A stretch of 64,000 nucleotides of DNA from positions 62,001 through 126,000 of the forward strand of contig NZ_FYEW01000003.1 in NCBI RefSeq assembly GCF_900187375.1, written 5' to 3'. A program made the translations under genes and the position numbers. Under the pieces are notes generated by a model. The model saw only the letters and a list, made by a program, of their open reading frames with translations. It was not told the DNA's origin and ran no database searches. Origin of the DNA: Hymenobacter gelipurpurascens (GTDB lineage: Bacteria; Bacteroidota; Bacteroidia; Cytophagales; Hymenobacteraceae). How positions within the stretch are numbered: the stretch's first letter is position 1; each line of letters begins with the position of its first letter. Of the stretch, positions 60,787 to 64,000 are shown one piece after another.

Positions 60787-61389
60787 TTACTTACGCGATT
60801 CCAGGGCAGTGCTCATCTTTTGCGCCATTTCCAGGTGGTGCTGCAAGACGGGTACTTGTTTAGTAGCAAAAGCTTTAATCTCAGGATCAGAGGCTTTTAC
60901 AGAGGCTTTCGTGAATTCCTTCACGTCTTCCTCATGGTCCTTGACCATTTCTTTCAGGTATTCTTTGTCCATCTCGGTGCCCTTTTCCTCGGTTACATCT
61001 TTCAGAACTTTCTGATGATCGTCGCCTAGGGTGGCGGGTAGCGTGATGTTCTTTTTGGCGGCCAGGGCTTTCAGCTCCGCATTGGCTTTGGTGTGGTCCT
61101 TCACCATCATGTTGGCGAATTCTTTGCCCTCCGAGGTGGTGCCCTTAGCGGCTACTGCCTGGCCTAGCTGTACTTCCAGCATGCCGCCACTAGCCGCTTT
61201 GGCCATAAACTCAGCATCGAAGTTTTTACCTTCTTCTTTCACATCACCCAACTCTGTGTCAGAAGTGGCTGCTTCGTTTTTCGCTTCATTCGTTTGCTCT
61301 GCTTGCTTCACCGAGTCCTGGGAGTTGCAGGCTGCGGTTCCAACGAGTAGGGCTAGGGAACAGGTCAGAAATAAGAAGGAACGTTTCAT
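60787..61389 (-). CDS. DUF4142 lipoprotein, copy 2
   Basis: A 200-residue lipoprotein with signal MKRSFLFLTCSLALLVGTAAC (lipobox TAAC) and a DUF4142 domain (about 52-198: DAEFMAKAASGGMLEVQLGQ, MMVKDHTKANAELKALAAKK, MVKDHEEDVKEFTKASVKA). It keeps the helix-breaking and His positions of the family. It is 46 bp upstream of copy 3 and 51 bp downstream of the small lipoprotein gene, and probably shares one transcript with them. Paralogous to the other two copies; divergence suggests old duplication. Confidence 0.87.
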   Translation of the reverse strand: MKRSFLFLTCSLALLVGTAACNSQDSVKQAEQTNEAKNEAATSDTELGDVKEEGKNFDAEFMAKAASGGMLEVQLGQAVAAKGTTSEGKEFANMMVKDHTKANAELKALAAKKNITLPATLGDDHQKVLKDVTEEKGTEMDKEYLKEMVKDHEEDVKEFTKASVKASDPEIKAFATKQVPVLQHHLEMAQKMSTALESRK

Positions 61390-61440
61390 GGCAGATGAGG
61401 GGATAGAGGTGGATGCTACTGGTGGCCTAGAGCCGCTATG

Positions 61441-61668
61441 CTACTTGGCAGTGTCGGCGGTTGCCGAATCTGCATCGGCCGTAACGGTGGGGCCAGCATT
61501 GTTATCAATCACGACGGCATCGGCTTTCACACCACCTTCCGTGGCAGCAGAATCCATGTCCGTTACAGCCGTACCAGCAGTACCATCCGTGCGTTTGTTT
61601 GCGTCGCCGCAGCTGCTGAGTGAAAGGGCAGCGAAAAGGGACAGTACCGAGAGAATGCGCATTTTCAT
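61441..61668 (-). CDS. Small Asp/Ala/Thr-rich lipoprotein
   Basis: A 75-residue lipoprotein. MKMRILSVLSLFAALSLSSC ends in lipobox LSSC, and the mature 55 residues are acidic and low complexity (GGVKADAVVIDNNAGPTVTA and DADSATADTAK). There is no recognisable fold. Its composition resembles the linker of the DUF4142 lipoproteins, so it may be a reduced copy that lost the domain. It sits between copies 1 and 2 in the same direction, with 37 and 51 bp gaps, which supports it being real. Confidence 0.65.
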   Translation of the reverse strand: MKMRILSVLSLFAALSLSSCGDANKRTDGTAGTAVTDMDSAATEGGVKADAVVIDNNAGPTVTADADSATADTAK

Positions 61669-61705
61669 AAAGGAGAATGTTAAGTCCAGAAAACTGGAAA
61701 AGAAG

Positions 61706-62284
61706 TTATTTTTTGAGTTGATCTTGAAGTTCTTCAGCAGCTTCCAGATGCTGTTTCAGCAAGGGCAGCTGCTGGGTGGCCAGTTGCCGGATGTCGCCAT
61801 CGTAGGCCTCATCCCGCATATCCTCCGCCTCGTCTACAGCTTTCTTGTGCAGGTCGATGAGCGCATCGGTATACTTTTGGTCGAAAGCGGCTCCGTTCAG
61901 GGCGGCTAACTGGCCTAGCGTCTGGGCTTGGTCGCCGCCTAGGCCAGTAGGCAGCACAATGTTTTTCTGCGCGGCCAGCGTCTGGATGGTTTGCTGGTTG
62001 GCCGCGTGTTGGGCTACCAGGCTCTGGGCAAGGGCTTTGACTGCTGGTGCAGTAGATTTAGTCTGGGCCAGTTGGCTGGCGTCGCGCACAAACATGTTGT
62101 GGCTGGCCGTATTCACCACGTACTCGGCATCCTGCTCCTGCTTTTCGGTAATGGCTTCGTCGCCAATGCGCTTTTCGTTTTTGAACTTGGCTTCTGCTAC
62201 CGGGTCTTTGTTGCTCTCGCCCGAGGAGCAGGAGGAGAGGCCTAGCGGTAGAAGCAGAAGTGGGAACAACCGGGAAACAGACAT
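61706..62284 (-). CDS. DUF4142 lipoprotein, copy 1
   Basis: A 192-residue lipoprotein, first gene of the cluster. The signal peptide has lipobox LSSC (LPLGLSSC). The DUF4142 domain (about 50-190) has DAEYVVNTASHNMFVRDASQ, SLVAQHAANQQTIQTLAAQK and DALIDLHKKAVDEAEDMRDE. The helical bundle and His positions are kept, but the sequence is clearly apart from copies 2 and 3. The cluster is convergent with uvrA. I know of no demonstrated role for this family; stress association in some species is only a recollection. Confidence 0.85.
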   Translation of the reverse strand: MSVSRLFPLLLLPLGLSSCSSGESNKDPVAEAKFKNEKRIGDEAITEKQEQDAEYVVNTASHNMFVRDASQLAQTKSTAPAVKALAQSLVAQHAANQQTIQTLAAQKNIVLPTGLGGDQAQTLGQLAALNGAAFDQKYTDALIDLHKKAVDEAEDMRDEAYDGDIRQLATQQLPLLKQHLEAAEELQDQLKK

Positions 62285-62458
62285 AAAGACAGGATATTAC
62301 GACCGATGGGGTAGATGCCCTGAACTATACGCACCCCCGGGAATGGAGTTGGGAAGGCCTTTTAAAAATACTTTCAAAAGCATTTAAACTTATCTATATA
62401 GTGTTGGTCCAAGCGCCGAAATCAGTTGTTCCACCACTCACCATTTCTCCCCCTCTTT

Positions 62459-63310
62459 ATGTTTACTTCTACATCGCGCTTGCTCAGCGGCGTACTCTTG
62501 GCAGGTAGTTTATTCGTACTGGCTGGCTGCGACAAAGGCAATGATCCGCAGGATGCTGCTACTGTTACGGCCTCGGCCGAAGACCAAAGCGTGGCAGAGG
62601 ACGAAAATGCGGCCATGGGCGACCTGGTAGAAGCCGCCTCGCCCGCCGATATCACGGTGGCCGGCAGCCCGGCCGCGGAGCCCACGGACCTAGTTCGCCT
62701 GGCGGGCTCTTGCTTCACGCGCACCTTTGATGCCGCCACTCGCACCCTCACCCTCGACTTTGGCCCCGTAAACTGCGTGGGCCCGAACGGCGTAGCGCGC
62801 CGAGGTAAGATTGTGGCCGTTTTCAGTGGCCCGTATCGGCAGGCGGGAGCCACAACCACCATTACCCTGGTAGATTATTACCGCAACGACAACCACCATA
62901 CCGGTACGCGCACCATCACGAATCTTGGGGGCGGCTCCTGGGACCTCTCAGTGCAGGGGGCCAGCGTAACTACGCCGGCCGGCACGCATACCTGGACCTC
63001 GCAGCGCAAGTATACCCGTACGGCTGGTAGCGCTACCCGAACCGTGCTGGATGACACGTATTCCGTAACGGGGCAGGCCAGCGGCACAAACCGCCGGGGC
63101 GTCAGCTACACCGCTACTATTGATCAACCTCTGATCAAGAAGTTTCAACTGGGATGCGCCCGCACCTTTGTAGCCGGTACCCTGAGCATTACGAACTCGA
63201 AGGAGAAAACCATGCTGCTCAACTACGACCCCACCGGCACCCAGGCCTGCGACAACCTGGCTTCCGTAACCGTGAATGGCAAAACCTGGACCATCCGCTG
63301 CGGTCGTTAA
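62459..63310 (+). CDS. Lipoprotein of unknown function
   Basis: A 283-residue lipoprotein: the signal ends in lipobox LAGC. ATG at 62459 fits the signal peptide better than 62426. After an acidic linker (EDQSVAEDENAAMGDLVE), the mature domain (about 80-283) is predicted to be beta-rich, with strands such as TRTLTLDFGPVNCVG, KIVAVFSGPYRQ, TITNLGGGSWDLSVQG and KTWTIRCGR. Six further Cys residues might form disulphides. I recognise no family. It is divergent from the DUF4142 cluster and convergent with ispD. Function unknown. Confidence 0.7.
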   Translation: MFTSTSRLLSGVLLAGSLFVLAGCDKGNDPQDAATVTASAEDQSVAEDENAAMGDLVEAASPADITVAGSPAAEPTDLVRLAGSCFTRTFDAATRTLTLDFGPVNCVGPNGVARRGKIVAVFSGPYRQAGATTTITLVDYYRNDNHHTGTRTITNLGGGSWDLSVQGASVTTPAGTHTWTSQRKYTRTAGSATRTVLDDTYSVTGQASGTNRRGVSYTATIDQPLIKKFQLGCARTFVAGTLSITNSKEKTMLLNYDPTGTQACDNLASVTVNGKTWTIRCGR

Positions 63311-63313
63311 GCC

Positions 63314-63374
63314 CAGCAGACATAAAAATGGCGGCCGGACTCCCAGAGTCCGGCCGCCATTTTTATGTCTGCTG
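63314..63374. terminator. 29-bp perfect hairpin between the lipoprotein gene and ispD
   Basis: Arms 63314-63342 and 63346-63374 are exact reverse complements with a three-base loop and contain AAAAA/TTTTT. It can terminate both convergent genes. Confidence 0.9.
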
Positions 63375-63376
63375 AG

Positions 63377-63390
63377 GTGGCCTAGGCCAC
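63377..63390. repeat. 14-bp palindrome GTGGCCTAGGCCAC
   Basis: A further copy of the GGCCTAGGCC palindrome lies directly after the long hairpin, between convergent genes. Confidence 0.85.
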
Positions 63391-63405
63391 TCGTGCGAGC
63401 TTGCG

Positions 63406-64000
63406 CTACTGCGCGCGGAGCAGGGCTTCGGCCAGAATCAGGTCTTCCGGCGTCGTGATTTTCAGATTGCGGTAGTCGCCGTTTACCAGATGAATGGGTT
63501 GCAGGTCTTCCACCACGCTGGCATCATCGGTAAAAGTCGAGAGCTCCGGAAGCTGATAGGCGCGTTGTAATAGGCCTAGCTCGAAGCATTGGGGCGTTTG
63601 CACCAGGCGCAGTCGGGTGCGGTCGAGGGCATAGGAGCCCTGCTGACTCAAGCTGCGCACCGAGTCCTTGGGCGGCACTGCTGCTACGGCGGCGCCATGC
63701 AGCTCGGCGGCAGCATAAGTGGCCTCTATCACGGCAGCCGACACCAGCGGCCGTACGCCATCGTGTACAGCTACTACACCGGCTTTCTGGGCCTGCAGAT
63801 GAGCGAGTCCGTTGCGTACTGAAGCCCACCGCGAATGGCCGCCAGCCACAATTGTATGCGGAATAGAAACGCTGTGCCGCGCACAGAGCTCATGCCAGAT
63901 AGTAAACTGATCCTGAGGTAGTACTACCACACAGTCCTGCACGCTTAGCGCGGGTTCCATAAAGCGCCGAAGCGTATGCAGGAGCACTGGCTCACCGAGG
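63406..64000 (-). CDS. ispD: 2-C-methyl-D-erythritol 4-phosphate cytidylyltransferase (5' truncated)
   Basis: This is the greater part of IspD, which makes CDP-methylerythritol from MEP and CTP in non-mevalonate isoprenoid synthesis. The gene runs off the right end: upstream of the internal GTG at 63987 the frame continues with codons for LGEP, matching the family's G-x-P-V-L-x-H-T-L. Visible hallmarks are VLLHTLRRF, VAGGHSRWASVRNGL, VHDGVRPLVS (Asp-Arg substrate contact), TPQCFELGLLQRAY and TFTDDASVVED. About 35 N-terminal residues with the CTP-binding loop are missing from the window. The protein should be intact beyond it. Confidence 0.9.
   Translation of the reverse strand, partial: LGEPVLLHTLRRFMEPALSVQDCVVVLPQDQFTIWHELCARHSVSIPHTIVAGGHSRWASVRNGLAHLQAQKAGVVAVHDGVRPLVSAAVIEATYAAAELHGAAVAAVPPKDSVRSLSQQGSYALDRTRLRLVQTPQCFELGLLQRAYQLPELSTFTDDASVVEDLQPIHLVNGDYRNLKITTPEDLILAEALLRAQ

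Noticed and set aside
1..64000. tRNA, rRNA, CRISPR, IS or prophage elements
   Set aside because: I looked for cloverleaf-type ends, regularly spaced repeats, transposase and phage proteins and saw none; very short or degenerate cases could be missed by eye.

Overview
The window looks like chromosomal DNA of a GC-rich member of the Bacteroidota, most likely Hymenobacter or a close relative in the Cytophagales. This is inferred from gene content, not from a marker gene: a type IX secretion sorting domain, a TonB-dependent receptor with a carboxypeptidase-like N-terminal domain, many lipoproteins, an OmpA/PD40 protein, DUF4142 proteins, starts that mostly lack Shine-Dalgarno sequences, and several TAnnTTTG promoter boxes. 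I saw no tRNA, rRNA, CRISPR array, insertion sequence or prophage gene. Both ends cut a gene: a WbpP-type epimerase on the left and ispD on the right.

Layout. 1-1.6 kb: nucleotide-sugar genes (epimerase, rfbA). 1.7-12.6 kb: ChrA-type transporter, IPNS-like oxygenase, DUF4399-like lipoprotein, OmpA/PD40 protein, nfeD-floA pair, Crp-like regulator, DinB-like protein and proS. 12.7-24.2 kb: envelope genes (Gly/Tyr-rich lipoprotein, FadL-like porin, a secreted DPP IV peptidase, a lipoprotein with a TonB C-terminal domain, a T9SS-exported PIG-L deacetylase and a polytopic membrane protein). 24.2-42.3 kb: a dispersed kynurenine catabolic locus (2-aminomuconate semialdehyde dehydrogenase-like ALDH, degenerate SDR, 3-hydroxyanthranilate dioxygenase, ACMS decarboxylase, kynureninase, kynurenine monooxygenase). 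It is interrupted by a surface-glycan-type module (GT2, two paralogous GT-C-like proteins and a lipoprotein), a PhyH oxygenase, an AlkB homologue and a TonB receptor. 42.7-52.1 kb: LytTR regulator, large hybrid kinase, PAP2-like protein, rpoN, asnS and two tandem Rof-like genes. 52.3-56.6 kb: MBOAT and AlgX-like polysaccharide acetylation genes interleaved with two paralogous secreted proteins. 56.8-64 kb: uvrA, a four-gene cluster with three DUF4142 lipoproteins, an unknown lipoprotein and ispD.

The kynurenine genes form a connected route from kynurenine to 2-aminomuconate: KMO, KynU, HAO, ACMSD, then ALDH. Tryptophan dioxygenase, formamidase and the later steps are not in this window.

The strongest unexplained signal is a short iterated motif, TAGGCC/GGCCTA, usually as CTAGGCC or its complement. 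A by-eye count gives roughly 75 CTAGGCC/GGCCTAG sites in 64 kb, against about 11 expected from base composition, although CTAG is normally rare in bacteria. The motif occurs on both strands, pairs into palindromes between genes, and supplies the stop codon (TAG followed by GCC) of at least eleven genes. Many intergenic regions also carry unusually long, near-perfect hairpins with stems of 19-37 bp.
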